A stretch of 64,000 nt of DNA, from contig OZ242020.1 in NCBI GenBank assembly GCA_965204875.1, positions 1,922,001 to 1,986,000 on the forward strand, in the 5' to 3' direction. The notes under the pieces were generated by a model, which was not told where the DNA came from, did not search any database, and was given only the letters and a program-made list of their open reading frames with translations. This stretch comes from Aldehydirespirator sp965204875. GTDB lineage: Bacteria; Actinomycetota; Acidimicrobiia; Acidimicrobiales; Aldehydirespiratoraceae. Shown one piece after another: positions 7,696-16,343 of this stretch; within the stretch, counting starts at the first letter, position 1, and every line of letters begins with the position of its first letter. The translations under genes and the position numbers were made by a program.

Positions 7696-8919
7696 ATGGC
7701 TGCGGGCGACCTGCCGGCTTCCGGTGTGTTGTCCGTGACCGTTGCCGGTCGGCACAACTTCGACGAGGCTCTCGAGTCGTTCGCGAGCGAGATCGGAACG
7801 GTCGGGCCGGTGTGCGTGCGCGGCGGCGGCACGCGCTGGCAACTGGGCGGTTCGGTGCGGCCGGGCACACACGAGGTGGGCGCACCCTGCGGGATCGTCG
7901 CCTTCGAGCCGGCCGAGATGACCGTGCGCGTGCGGGCCGGCACGCCGGTGGCCGAACTCCATCAGGCATTGGCTGCGGCTGGGCAGCGCACCTCCCTGCC
8001 CGAGCGGCCTGGCGGCACGGTCGGGGGCGCGCTGGCGGCGGGTGAGTCCGGAATCTGCCGCCTGGGGCTCGGCCCGGTGCGTGACGCACTGTTGCAGGCC
8101 CGCTACGTGTGCGCTGACGGCCGGCTGGCCACGGCGGGCGCGGGCACCGTGAAGAACGTCAGCGGCTTCGACCTGTGCCGGCTGCTGGTCGGCTCGCTGG
8201 GCACGCTCGGGCTGCTGGGCGAGGTGCTGCTGCGCACTCTGCCGGTGGGCGAGGTGCAGCGCTGGATGCGTCTCGACGGAGCGGATCCCTCTGCCGTGCT
8301 GTCGAGTTGCCGGACGGCTTTGTCGATCCTGTGGGACGGAGCCGCGGTCTGGACGCTGCTCGACGGCTACACCGCAGACGTCGACGACGACCTCATCCGG
8401 TTGGGAGCGATCGCCTCGGCCGCACCGGTGGACGTTGACGGCCCGCCGGAGCTGCCGCCGCACCGCTGGTCGTGCACCCCGGCCGAGGCCGCGTCGGTGG
8501 GGTCCGCCGGTTCTGCCAGCGCTGGTGGGGCGCCCGGGTTGTCGAAGCAACACCTGCTCCAAGACCCCGGCGACTCTGCCAGCGCTGGTGGGGCGCCCGG
8601 TTTCGTGACGCAGCACCTGCTTGAAGACCCCGACGGCTCTGCCGGTGCCGGTGGGGCGCCCGGTTTCGTGACGCGACACCCGCTCCAAAACCCTGGCGAT
8701 GAATACCTCGGCGACTCTGCCGGTGCTGCTGCGATGCCCGGGTTTGCAACGATCGGGCGCTTCGTGGCGGAGATAGGCGTCGGGGTGGTGCATGCCGGCG
8801 AGCCGCAGCCACCCCGCAAGGTGACGCCGGGCGTGGTCGAGCTCAACCGCCGTGTCAAGGAGCGCTTCGACCCTTCCGGACGTCTCAACCCCGGCCGCGA
8901 CCCGCTGAGAAAGCCATGA
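7696..8919 (+). CDS. glcE: Glycolate oxidase FAD-binding subunit GlcE
   Basis: Second flavin subunit of the glycolate oxidase complex. The PCMH-type FAD region covers about 30-185 (RPGGTVGGALAAGESG, then GTVKNVSGFDLCRLLVGSLGTLG); the C-terminus closes with FDPSGRLNPGRD. ATG 7696 with a purine-rich GAGGGGG just upstream. Length is 407 against about 350; the excess is a 21-residue repeat block (about 273-351) replacing or lengthening the linker before the C-terminal segment. Lies between glcD and glcF, all same strand. Confidence 0.88.
   Translation: MAAGDLPASGVLSVTVAGRHNFDEALESFASEIGTVGPVCVRGGGTRWQLGGSVRPGTHEVGAPCGIVAFEPAEMTVRVRAGTPVAELHQALAAAGQRTSLPERPGGTVGGALAAGESGICRLGLGPVRDALLQARYVCADGRLATAGAGTVKNVSGFDLCRLLVGSLGTLGLLGEVLLRTLPVGEVQRWMRLDGADPSAVLSSCRTALSILWDGAAVWTLLDGYTADVDDDLIRLGAIASAAPVDVDGPPELPPHRWSCTPAEAASVGSAGSASAGGAPGLSKQHLLQDPGDSASAGGAPGFVTQHLLEDPDGSAGAGGAPGFVTRHPLQNPGDEYLGDSAGAAAMPGFATIGRFVAEIGVGVVHAGEPQPPRKVTPGVVELNRRVKERFDPSGRLNPGRDPLRKP
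8512..8751 (+). repeat. In-frame minisatellite, 63-bp units, in glcE
   Basis: Two exact-length 21-residue units (273-293, 294-314), then a 26-residue and a partial unit, on the theme SAxAGGAPGFVTQHLLxDPxD. The first unit differs most. Confidence 0.8.
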
Positions 8920-8994
8920 GGGGTCCCTGTGCCGACACCGCAAAGAGGCCGTGGCCCTGGTGCGGGCCTGTAACGCGCTGGAGGAGTCCCTGTG

Positions 8995-10158
8995 ATGCGC
9001 CTCGGGCTTGACGAGGACGATCTGGTTGCCTGCGTGGCCTGCGGCCTCTGCCTGCCGCACTGCCCCACGTATGTGATCACCGGCGAGGACAGCGAGTCCC
9101 CCAGGGGCCGCATCGCGCTCATGCGGGCCGTGCAGGACGAGGGCGCTCCGGTCACCGGCGAGGTGGTTCGCTCGATGCAGACCTGCGTGCAGTGCCGCGG
9201 CTGCGAGACGGCGTGTCCGAGCGCCGTGCCGTTCGGCCGCCTCATGGAGGGCACGCGCACCGCGCTCGCCTCCGAGGGTCGTATCACCGGACGATGGCAG
9301 CGCCTGGCGTTGCGGATGCTGCTGCGGCGGAGGCTGCTGCTGGCCGGCTCCACGCTGCTGGCGCTGTCCGTTCGGCTGCGGCTGGTGCCGACCGGACGCC
9401 TGGGGCTGCCGGAGCGGATGCCGCTGCGCCGCCCGCGCCTGCGCAGCTCTGGCGACGACGTCTGGCTGTTCACCGGCTGCGTGATGGACGCCTGGCAGCG
9501 CCCCGTTCACATGGCCGTGCAGCGGGTGATCGAAGCCGCCGGCGCCGGCGTGGAACCGACCGCCGGGGCGGCGCCGTGCTGCGGCGCGCTGCATGTCCAC
9601 GCCGGGCTGGAATCCGATGCGAGGGCCATCGCGCGCCGTGTCATGGCCGGCCTCTCGAGCGACGACCGCCCGATCCTGGTGGACTCCGCGGGCTGCGGGG
9701 CGGCGCTCAAGGACTACGGGCGGCTGCTCGGAACCGCCGAGGCCAGGGCATTCTCGGAGCGGGTCTTCGATGTGCACGAGTGGCTCGCCGGGCGCATCGA
9801 CAGGCTCTCCAGCCGCGCTGTGCACCCGCTCGATGTGGCCGTCGCCGTGCAGGATCCGTGCCATCTGCGCCATGTGCAGAGAGCCCATCAGGCGGTGTCG
9901 CAGGTGCTGAAGCCCTTCGTCGGCCGTGTGGTGGCCCTCGACGACGACGGCCTCTGCTGCGGGGCGGGGGGCGCCTACTCGGTGCTGGAGCCCGAGCTGT
10001 CACGGGCCATCCGCGAGCGCAAGGCCGCGGTGGTCGCCCGCTCGGGCGCCGACGTCGTGGCCAGCGCCAATCCCGGATGCTCGCTCCACCTCGCCGCCGC
10101 CGGCCTGGAGGTCTGCCACCCCCTGGAACTCATCGACCAAGCCCTGAGGATCGACTGA
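8995..10158 (+). CDS. glcF: Glycolate oxidase iron-sulfur subunit GlcF
   Basis: Passes electrons from the flavin subunits to the membrane quinone pool. Two N-terminal 4Fe-4S clusters: CVACGLCLPHCP and CVQCRGCETACP; two CCG domains follow (CCGALHVHAG with DSAGCGA, and CHLRHVQ with CCGAGGAYS and NPGCSLHL). 387 residues. GAGGAG at 8981-8986 is 8 bases before ATG 8995; GTG 8992 immediately before is an alternative. A hydrophobic Arg/Leu-rich stretch at about 100-130 may contact the membrane. Confidence 0.92.
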   Translation: MRLGLDEDDLVACVACGLCLPHCPTYVITGEDSESPRGRIALMRAVQDEGAPVTGEVVRSMQTCVQCRGCETACPSAVPFGRLMEGTRTALASEGRITGRWQRLALRMLLRRRLLLAGSTLLALSVRLRLVPTGRLGLPERMPLRRPRLRSSGDDVWLFTGCVMDAWQRPVHMAVQRVIEAAGAGVEPTAGAAPCCGALHVHAGLESDARAIARRVMAGLSSDDRPILVDSAGCGAALKDYGRLLGTAEARAFSERVFDVHEWLAGRIDRLSSRAVHPLDVAVAVQDPCHLRHVQRAHQAVSQVLKPFVGRVVALDDDGLCCGAGGAYSVLEPELSRAIRERKAAVVARSGADVVASANPGCSLHLAAAGLEVCHPLELIDQALRID

Positions 10159-10248
10159 AATCCATGTGATCTGATGTCTTGGGCAGATTTTGATGTTCTA
10201 CGTGTTGCTGCGGCCAGAAACTCTGATACGGTGATGTTTGCTGCTGCT

Positions 10249-10268
10249 TCAAGCTGTTCCTAGCTTGA
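10249..10268. promoter_or_regulatory. Inverted repeat upstream of the coiled-coil gene
   Basis: TCAAGCT (10249-10255) and AGCTTGA (10262-10268) form a 7-bp perfect inverted repeat around GTTCCT in a locally lower-GC gap. It could be the glcF terminator hairpin or an operator for the next gene, 66 bases downstream. Confidence 0.35.
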
Positions 10269-10334
10269 TCAACAGGCCGTGGAGCAGCCTCCGCAGTGCC
10301 ATGAACGGTTTACATTGAGCGAAAGGGGTTCCGT

Positions 10335-11072
10335 ATGGCAGTTAGCCAAGCACAGCGGACTTTGTTGCACTCGAGTATGGTGGAGTCGGTGGGACAGGAA
10401 GCGGCAGACGCCCTGATGGAACAGCTTCCACCCGGCGGCTGGGACCAGATGGCCACCAAGGACGACCTCCTTGCCGCCGAGCAGCGCCTCAAAGCCGAGG
10501 TCCAGGCGGCCACGGTCGAGACCAGGGCCGAGACCCAGGCGGCCACGGTCGAGACCAGGGCAGAGCTTGCCGAGTTGAGGGCCGAGGTCAAGGCAGGCAG
10601 AGCCGAGACCAAGGCGGAGCTTGCCGAGATGAGGGCTGCGTTCGAGTCGGCAACTGCCGAGACGAGGGGCGATTTCCAGGCAAGCGAGGTTGAGACCAAG
10701 GCTGAGTTCGCCGCGGTGAGGGCCGAGACCAAGGCCGAGTTTGCCGAGATGAGGGCGGAGACCAAGGCTGAGTTTGCAGCGATGAGGGCGGAGACCCAGG
10801 CTGAGTTCGCTGCGATGAGGGCGGAGACCCAGGCTGAGTTCGCTGCGATGAGGGCGGAGACCCAGGCTGAGTTCGCCAAGTTCCATGACGCGATGCAGGC
10901 CGGTTTCTCAGAACTGCGGAAGGCGATCTCCGATGTGCGTAACGAGGGCATCAAGGAGCGGGCCCAGATGGTGAGGACCATGGCCTGGCACCTCTACGTG
11001 ATCGTCGCCACCATCCTGGGGGCCACCACCTCCATCTGGATCGCCCTGTTCGGCATGGCCGTAGGCAACTAG
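10335..11072 (+). CDS. Coiled-coil protein with C-terminal membrane anchor
   Basis: 245 residues. Residues about 15-45 (VGQEAADALMEQLPPGGWDQMATKDDL) resemble the head of small coiled-coil proteins of the DUF1640/CCDC90-like type; the middle (about 50-200) is a long amphipathic helix of 11-residue repeats (RAETQAEFAAM), which would make an extended coiled coil; residues about 222-243 are one membrane helix. No enzymatic motif. ATG 10335 has GAAAGGGG upstream. Function unknown; an elongated membrane-tethered filament or scaffold fits the shape. Confidence 0.75.
   Translation: MAVSQAQRTLLHSSMVESVGQEAADALMEQLPPGGWDQMATKDDLLAAEQRLKAEVQAATVETRAETQAATVETRAELAELRAEVKAGRAETKAELAEMRAAFESATAETRGDFQASEVETKAEFAAVRAETKAEFAEMRAETKAEFAAMRAETQAEFAAMRAETQAEFAAMRAETQAEFAKFHDAMQAGFSELRKAISDVRNEGIKERAQMVRTMAWHLYVIVATILGATTSIWIALFGMAVGN
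10697..10877 (+). repeat. 33-bp tandem repeats in the coiled-coil gene
   Basis: Five or so 33-base units encode the 11-residue repeat; the last three (ATGAGGGCGGAGACCCAGGC...) are nearly identical, implying recent expansion. Confidence 0.8.
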
Positions 11073-11193
11073 CCCGGCAGGCGGCCGCGAGTCCGACCCT
11101 GATGGGAACGGGGCCGGTCGCTATAGCTGGGCAGCGCCAAAGATTGCAGCGGGCATCCCCTGAACCCCCACCTTGCAGGGGTGATCGCTAGTC

Positions 11194-12444
11194 TCAGGCA
11201 CGCTCCTCGACAGGGTCGAAATCCAGCGGGGCGGGGAGGGTGCCGCCGTCGACGAACAGCCCGGAGGTAGGGGTGTCGCCGGCGAGGGCGTCCGCGGCCA
11301 GCAGCACCGCCGCGGCCGAATAGGTGGAGCACTCGTTGTGCGGGTAGCTCACGTTGTCGGGAAACGCCCGGCCCGTGAGGTAGCTGCCGTCGGGCATGCG
11401 CAAGCGCTGGCACCACCCGAACAGCGTCATGGCCGTGTCCCGGTCGCAGGCCGCGAGGTGGGCCATGGCGCACTCGCAGGTCTCGGCCGTGGTCACCCAG
11501 TCCTGGCTGCTGACGCAGCGCACGCCCTCGCCCGGATGCACGAAGGTGTCGAACTTCGAGGCCAGGCGGGCAGTGGCGTCCGCGCCCGTCAGCACGCCCG
11601 CCAGCACCGGGTAGTACCAGTCCATGGCCCAGCGGTCCTTGGGGGCGAACGCCTCGCGGCGGCTGTGGCGGATCGTGTGCACCAGCCGGGCCAGCGCCAG
11701 CTCCCAGCTGGGCCGCTCCTCGTTGACGCGGCGGGCGATGGCCAGACCGCAGCGGAGGCTGTGGCTGATCGAGGACGACCCGGTCAGCAGGGCGAACGGC
11801 CATGGAGTACCGTCCGGGTGGCGTGCCCAGAGGATCTCGCCCCTGGGCGTCTGCAGGCCCAGCACGAAGTCGAGGGCGCGCCGGGTGACCGGCCACATCT
11901 CGGCGAGGAAGCCAGGGTCGCCGAAACGCAGCCACTGGTGCCACACGCCCGTGGCGATGTAGGCGATCACGTTGGCGTCGAGTTTGTCCTGGTCGACGCC
12001 TTCCGCGGTGTAGTACTGGTGCCAGGAGCCGTCGGGCCGCTGGATGCGCGCCAGCCATTCGTAGGCGGCCTCGGCCTCGGCCCGCCTTCCCGCCACCGCC
12101 AGCGCCATCGCCGCCTCGACGTGGTTCCACGGGTCGGCCACGCCCCCGTCGAAACGCGGGATCATCCCGCTCGGCAGCTGGCAGGCTGCGATGCTGCCCG
12201 CGGTGAGCTCCGCGTCGGCTCGCGTCAGCACGCCGGGCACGGACGGCGGATGGGGTGCCCGACCCGCCGAGCTGCGCCCCCCGGCGCCCGGCTGTCCAGG
12301 GTCGCGCCCGGTGCCGTGTCCAGTCCCTTGGCCGGCGTGGCCTGCTGGCGAGGCGCGCTCCGGCCGTGGCGCCCCCTCGGCATGGGCCACACCAGACGGC
12401 TCATCGCTCGGCGCGGCGCGGCGCTGGGGGGTCTCAGGCGGCAC
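11194..12444 (-). CDS. Prenyltransferase-like/six-hairpin (alpha-toroid) protein of a glycan cluster
   Basis: About 416 residues of an (alpha/alpha) toroid fold annotated in actinobacteria as prenyltransferase- or glycosidase-like: repeated W/D-rich helical hairpins such as DPWNHVEAAMAL, AYEWLARIQRPDGSWHQYY and NVIAYIATGVWHQWL. It follows the methyltransferase and glycosyltransferase genes in one minus-strand operon, a conserved actinobacterial trio likely to build or modify an envelope glycoconjugate. GTG 12444 overlaps the methyltransferase end by 11 bases; the longer ORF to 12489 is possible. The first about 70 residues are low-complexity. Catalytic role not established. Confidence 0.6.
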   Translation of the reverse strand: MPPETPQRRAAPSDEPSGVAHAEGAPRPERASPAGHAGQGTGHGTGRDPGQPGAGGRSSAGRAPHPPSVPGVLTRADAELTAGSIAACQLPSGMIPRFDGGVADPWNHVEAAMALAVAGRRAEAEAAYEWLARIQRPDGSWHQYYTAEGVDQDKLDANVIAYIATGVWHQWLRFGDPGFLAEMWPVTRRALDFVLGLQTPRGEILWARHPDGTPWPFALLTGSSSISHSLRCGLAIARRVNEERPSWELALARLVHTIRHSRREAFAPKDRWAMDWYYPVLAGVLTGADATARLASKFDTFVHPGEGVRCVSSQDWVTTAETCECAMAHLAACDRDTAMTLFGWCQRLRMPDGSYLTGRAFPDNVSYPHNECSTYSAAAVLLAADALAGDTPTSGLFVDGGTLPAPLDFDPVEERA

Positions 12445-13213
12445 GGGCCAGCCTCTCGCTGCTGGGCGCACGCGCTGGGACCGCGGCACGCGCCGGCTTG
12501 TCGGCGTACACCACGAGGCTCTTGCCCAGCACCGGGTTGAGCAGCCGCTCGAACGCCGCGGTGATCCGCGGCCCCGAGACGATGTCCCATTCGAGCAGGC
12601 GGTTGTAGGCGCTCACCAGGCGGTTCTCGGACACCTCGCGTTGCGGGCCCACGGCGCAGCGCAGCCACCAGTACGGCGTGTGCAGGGCATGCGCCCGGTG
12701 CCACCCCCCCGGCTGGAGGCCCGCGGCCGCGAGCTTGCGCCGCACGTCGCGCAGCCGGTAGACGCGTACATGGCCGCCTGGCACGGCCGGCGCGTGGTAG
12801 TCGCTAGACAGCTTCCAGCAGACCGTCTCGGCCAGCCACGCCGGGACGGTGACGGCCAGCCGGCCGCCGGGCTTGAGCACCCTGGCAAGCTCTGCGAAGG
12901 CGGCTTCGTCGTCGGGCACGTGCTCGAGAACCTCCGACGCGATCACCCGGTGGAACGAGCCGCCGTCGAAGGGCAGTCCCGCGGCGTCCCCCTGCACCGG
13001 TGCCGCAAGCACCCCTGGCGCGACCTCGCCCCCGACGACCAGCAGCCGTGCCAGGTCCCGCACCCGCTCCACCTCGACCCGCCCCAGATCGCAGGCCGTC
13101 ACCTCGGCTCCCCGCTTGAGTGCCTCGTAGGAGTGGCGGCCGAACCCGCATCCCAAGTCGAGCAATCGCTCGCCGGGGCGTACTTCGAGCCGGTTGTAGT
13201 CGACGGTGAGCAT
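12434..13213 (-). CDS. SAM-dependent methyltransferase (class I)
   Basis: 259 residues, Rossmann-fold methyltransferase: motif I LLDLGCGFGRHSYEALKRG, acidic turn EVTACDLG, motif II FHRVIASEVLEHVPDD and LARVLKPGGRLAVTVP. ATG 13213 overlaps the glycosyltransferase TGA by one base (TGATG), indicating translational coupling; the longer ORF upstream is within the glycosyltransferase gene. Substrate unknown, probably the glycan or lipid made by the neighbouring enzymes. Confidence 0.88.
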   Translation of the reverse strand: MLTVDYNRLEVRPGERLLDLGCGFGRHSYEALKRGAEVTACDLGRVEVERVRDLARLLVVGGEVAPGVLAAPVQGDAAGLPFDGGSFHRVIASEVLEHVPDDEAAFAELARVLKPGGRLAVTVPAWLAETVCWKLSSDYHAPAVPGGHVRVYRLRDVRRKLAAAGLQPGGWHRAHALHTPYWWLRCAVGPQREVSENRLVSAYNRLLEWDIVSGPRITAAFERLLNPVLGKSLVVYADKPARAAVPARAPSSERLARAA

Positions 13214-14616
13214 CAGCGGGTGCCGGCGCGCGGGGATCGGATGCGTCGGTGGATCGCTCGTGTGCCCTGCCCGGTCGGCGATCCGGCGGCACCCTGCGGG
13301 TCGGCCAGCACGGCCCGATACTGCTCGACGGTCCGCTCCGCGGTGTGGCGCCACGACCACTGCTCGACCACGCGCCGCCGGCCCGCCGCACCGACCCGCA
13401 GGCGTGCGCCAGGCGCGTCGAGGGCCTCGCGCAGCGTCGACGCGAGCGCCTCGGCGTCACCCGGGTCGGTCAAGAAGCAGGTCTCGCCGTGGGTGCCTGC
13501 CACCTCGGGAAGTGCCCCGCCGGTGGTGGCGACCAGCGGAATGCCACAGGACATGGCCTCGATGGCAGGAAGCGAGAACCCCTCGTACAGGGACGGGACG
13601 ACCGCGAGCTCGGCCTCTGCGTAGAGCTCCACGATCCTGCGGTCGGGCACCCCCGACACGAAGGTCACCGCGTCAGCGAGGCCCAGATCGGAGATGGCGC
13701 GGCCGGCAGGCGAGTCGCGGGCCGCCCGGCCGATGATCGTGAGCTCGATATGGCGCTCCGTGCGGAGCTTGGCCACCGCTTCGAGCAGGAAGCTGAGCCC
13801 CTTCATGGCGACGTCCGCGCTGGCCGTCGTGATGAGGCGGCCGGGCCGGCGCGCCACCGACGGCACCGGCGAGAACAACTCCACATCCACACCGACGGGC
13901 ACCACATGGATGCGCTCGAGCGGCACCCCGTGATCTCTGGCGATGTCACCCCTGGAGGATTCCGACACGGTCAGCACCCGGGGCACCCGGCGGGCGACCT
14001 GGGTCTGCATCCTGGTGAACGCGTACCAGCGACGCTTGCCGAGCTGCTCTCGAAGGGTGCGTGCGTGGGCCAGCTCCAGCCGGCGGTCGACCGTGATCGG
14101 GTGGTGGATCGTCTCCAGCAGGGGCCAGCCCCCCCGCAGCAGCGCCAGGATTCCCCAGCCGAGCGTCTGATTGTCGTGCACCAGGTCGAACTCGGCGCGC
14201 CGGGTGCGCAGGCAGCGCCAGGCGCGCAGGCTGAAGGCCATCGGCTCGCTGAAGTTGCCGGTTGCGAACGAGGCGTGCTCGGCCACGTCGATCCAGTCCT
14301 TCAGCTCCCAGGCCCTCGGCTTGCGCATGGGGTGCGGCGGCCCCCAGATGTCCAGCCCGCCCAGCCTCACGAGCGGGACCCGCGGGTCGAGGTCGGGATA
14401 GGGCGGGCCGCCCAGCACGGTGACGCTGTGCCCCAGGTCGGCCAGCGCGGACGAGAGCCGGCTCACGTAGACGCCCTGCCCGCCGACGTGCGGCTTGCCC
14501 CGGTAGGAGAGCAGGGCGACGCGCAGGGGCGCCTGGGGGTCCGCTCGGGGATCCGCTGGGCCCGGCACGGCGCTAGCGCTTTCTCCCAGGGACTTGCCGG
14601 GTGCTGCTGTGGGCAC
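13213..14616 (-). CDS. GT4-family glycosyltransferase
   Basis: A retaining, nucleotide-sugar-dependent glycosyltransferase of GT-B fold. The N-terminal domain begins LRVALLSYRGKPHVGGQGVYV with the glycine-rich acceptor loop; the C-terminal domain has the donor-site signature SLYEGFSLPAIEAMSCG (E-x7-E) and PLVATTGGALPEV. First gene of the coupled trio. GTG 14616 and GTG 14568 are both possible starts; the first lies inside a 73-bp repeat array shared with the end of lnt, so the shorter start is attractive. Confidence 0.88.
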   Translation of the reverse strand: MPTAAPGKSLGESASAVPGPADPRADPQAPLRVALLSYRGKPHVGGQGVYVSRLSSALADLGHSVTVLGGPPYPDLDPRVPLVRLGGLDIWGPPHPMRKPRAWELKDWIDVAEHASFATGNFSEPMAFSLRAWRCLRTRRAEFDLVHDNQTLGWGILALLRGGWPLLETIHHPITVDRRLELAHARTLREQLGKRRWYAFTRMQTQVARRVPRVLTVSESSRGDIARDHGVPLERIHVVPVGVDVELFSPVPSVARRPGRLITTASADVAMKGLSFLLEAVAKLRTERHIELTIIGRAARDSPAGRAISDLGLADAVTFVSGVPDRRIVELYAEAELAVVPSLYEGFSLPAIEAMSCGIPLVATTGGALPEVAGTHGETCFLTDPGDAEALASTLREALDAPGARLRVGAAGRRRVVEQWSWRHTAERTVEQYRAVLADPQGAAGSPTGQGTRAIHRRIRSPRAGTR

Positions 14617-14745
14617 AGGCAGGATTCACTGTGGTCGGCATGGCGCTAGAGCTTTCCCCTCGAGGCTTGTCGGGCACGGCTCCGGGCGCGGGCGAGATGC
14701 ACTGTGGCTGGCATGGCGCTAGAGCTTTCCCCTCGGCTTGAGTCT
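14564..14745. repeat. 73-bp tandem repeat, about 2.5 copies, spanning glycosyltransferase start and lnt end
   Basis: GGCA(C/T)GGCGCTAG(C/A)GCTTT starts at 14564, 14637 and 14710, exactly 73 bases apart; intervening bases also match partly. The array contains the glycosyltransferase GTG 14616 and the lnt stop 14719, so both gene ends lie in duplicated DNA. Confidence 0.85.
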
Positions 14746-16338
14746 GCTGAGTTGGCGCCAGAGCCCGAGCGCCATCGAGAGCGTGAGCGCCGCGCCCAGA
14801 GCGATGGGCCACACCCCCAGCCTCGTGCTGAGCGTATCGCCGCTGCGCAACTCGACTCTCGCCTGGATCACCGCGGTCTCAGAGGTCCCGGTCCGCTCGA
14901 CCACCTCACCGTCAGGGGAAACCACGGCCGAGAACCCCGTCGGCGCCGACTGCAGCAACCATCGTCCGGTCTCGAGTGCTCGCAGGCGGCTTGACGCGAT
15001 CTGCTGGGACTGCACCACAGTGAGCCAGTAGCTCGACCCGTTGGTGGGGTTGAGCAGCAGGCGGCCGGCGCCGTCGCCAACGGCGCTGCGGGCGCGGTGC
15101 TCGAAGAACACCTCCCAGGAGATGACGACGCCCATCGGTCCGAGCGGCGTGTCCAGTGCCGCCGGCTCGTCGGCGGGGCCGGCGCGGACGTCGCGCGCCG
15201 GCAGATCGTCGCTGAGGCGCTCGGCGGCGGAGCGCATCGGCACATACTCGCCGAAGGGCACGAGCCTGACCTTCTGGTAGGTGTCGGTCACCATGCCGGA
15301 GCCGTCGTAGGAGGCGGCGTAGTTGAGGTTGGCCTCCCCGTCCTCGCTGGGCTCGAAGAAGCCCGCCACCAGCACCGCGTCGAGATCCCGGGCCAGCTCC
15401 GAGAGCCGCGAGCGGGCCTCGCCGCCGGTGAGCAGCGGCTCAGCGCAGATGCGGCGCTCCGCCTCGGCGTCGGGCCTGGTGTGCACCACGTCCTCGGGCC
15501 ACAGCACCAGGTCGACGGGCGTCTCCACCCCGGCACGGGTGGCTTCCAGGTGGCGCTCGAACACGCCCCGCTGCTCGCATACGTCGGCACGTGTGTTCTG
15601 CGGCCCGCCGCCCTGCACGACGGCCACGTCGATGCGTGCGAACGGATCCGCTGTGCCGGAGACGTCGATGACCCGGGTTTCGGGGGCGGTCCCCGCGGCC
15701 AGGCCCGCCGCGACCAGCACGGCGACGCCGATGAGCGCCGGCCGAATGCTCCCGGACAGGATCGCCGCCAGGGTCACCCCGGCCGCGGCCGCCAGCGCCG
15801 TCAGCAGCAGCGGGCCGCCGACGCGCACGACGGAGGCGAGCGGGCCCGACACCTGCGCCATGGCCATGGTCGCGAGCGGCACACCGCCGAAGGGCCAACT
15901 CCACCGCAAGAGCTCCGCCAGCGCGAAGGCGGCCGGGAAGGCGATCCTGCGGCGGTGGTCGGCAGGCACGAGGGCGCCCGCCGCAGCGTGCATGGCGGCG
16001 AAGCCGGCCACTGCCAGCGGCCAGCCGACCAGCGTCAGGTCTGCCATCCACACCGTCGCGGGGGCGAGCCAGCTGACGCTGACCAGGGCCGACAACGCTG
16101 CCCGGCGATGCGGTCCGGCTTCCATCAGCAACTCCGCCCACAGGGCCATGCCGATGATTCCCAGCGGCCAGAACCCCCACGGAGGCACCGAGGCGGCCAT
16201 CAGCAGCCCGGCCGCGACGGAGCGGATCCACGGCCTGCCGAGTCTCAACAGCGAGGCGGACTCGTCATCATCGCGGCCGGCGGTGCGGCCGCGGCCGGCC
16301 GTGCGGCCCTGGTGACCGGTGCTTGCGCTGGGCGGCAT
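14719..16338 (-). CDS. lnt: Apolipoprotein N-acyltransferase Lnt, catalytic Cys replaced by Ser
   Basis: Membrane enzyme that N-acylates the N-terminal Cys of lipoproteins. About six membrane helices (about 38-215) precede a nitrilase-like domain, then a last helix at about 510-530. The triad positions are clear: E282 in LWPEDVV, K356 in QKVRLVPFGEY, and S407 in VVISWEVFF where E. coli Lnt has Cys387 in ICYE; the K-to-nucleophile spacing (51) matches. Codon 407 is TCC. Ser may keep weak activity, or the enzyme may be altered or lineage-specific. 539 residues, typical. Lies 5 bases after the cyclase stop on the same strand order (upstream of the glycan trio). Confidence 0.85.
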   Translation of the reverse strand: MPPSASTGHQGRTAGRGRTAGRDDDESASLLRLGRPWIRSVAAGLLMAASVPPWGFWPLGIIGMALWAELLMEAGPHRRAALSALVSVSWLAPATVWMADLTLVGWPLAVAGFAAMHAAAGALVPADHRRRIAFPAAFALAELLRWSWPFGGVPLATMAMAQVSGPLASVVRVGGPLLLTALAAAAGVTLAAILSGSIRPALIGVAVLVAAGLAAGTAPETRVIDVSGTADPFARIDVAVVQGGGPQNTRADVCEQRGVFERHLEATRAGVETPVDLVLWPEDVVHTRPDAEAERRICAEPLLTGGEARSRLSELARDLDAVLVAGFFEPSEDGEANLNYAASYDGSGMVTDTYQKVRLVPFGEYVPMRSAAERLSDDLPARDVRAGPADEPAALDTPLGPMGVVISWEVFFEHRARSAVGDGAGRLLLNPTNGSSYWLTVVQSQQIASSRLRALETGRWLLQSAPTGFSAVVSPDGEVVERTGTSETAVIQARVELRSGDTLSTRLGVWPIALGAALTLSMALGLWRQLSRLKPRGKL

Positions 16339-16343
16339 CGTTC

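Noticed and set aside
7360..9888. An 842-codon minus-strand frame over glcD-glcF
   Set aside because: Antisense shadow of three well-supported genes, with low-complexity His/Arg/Pro composition.
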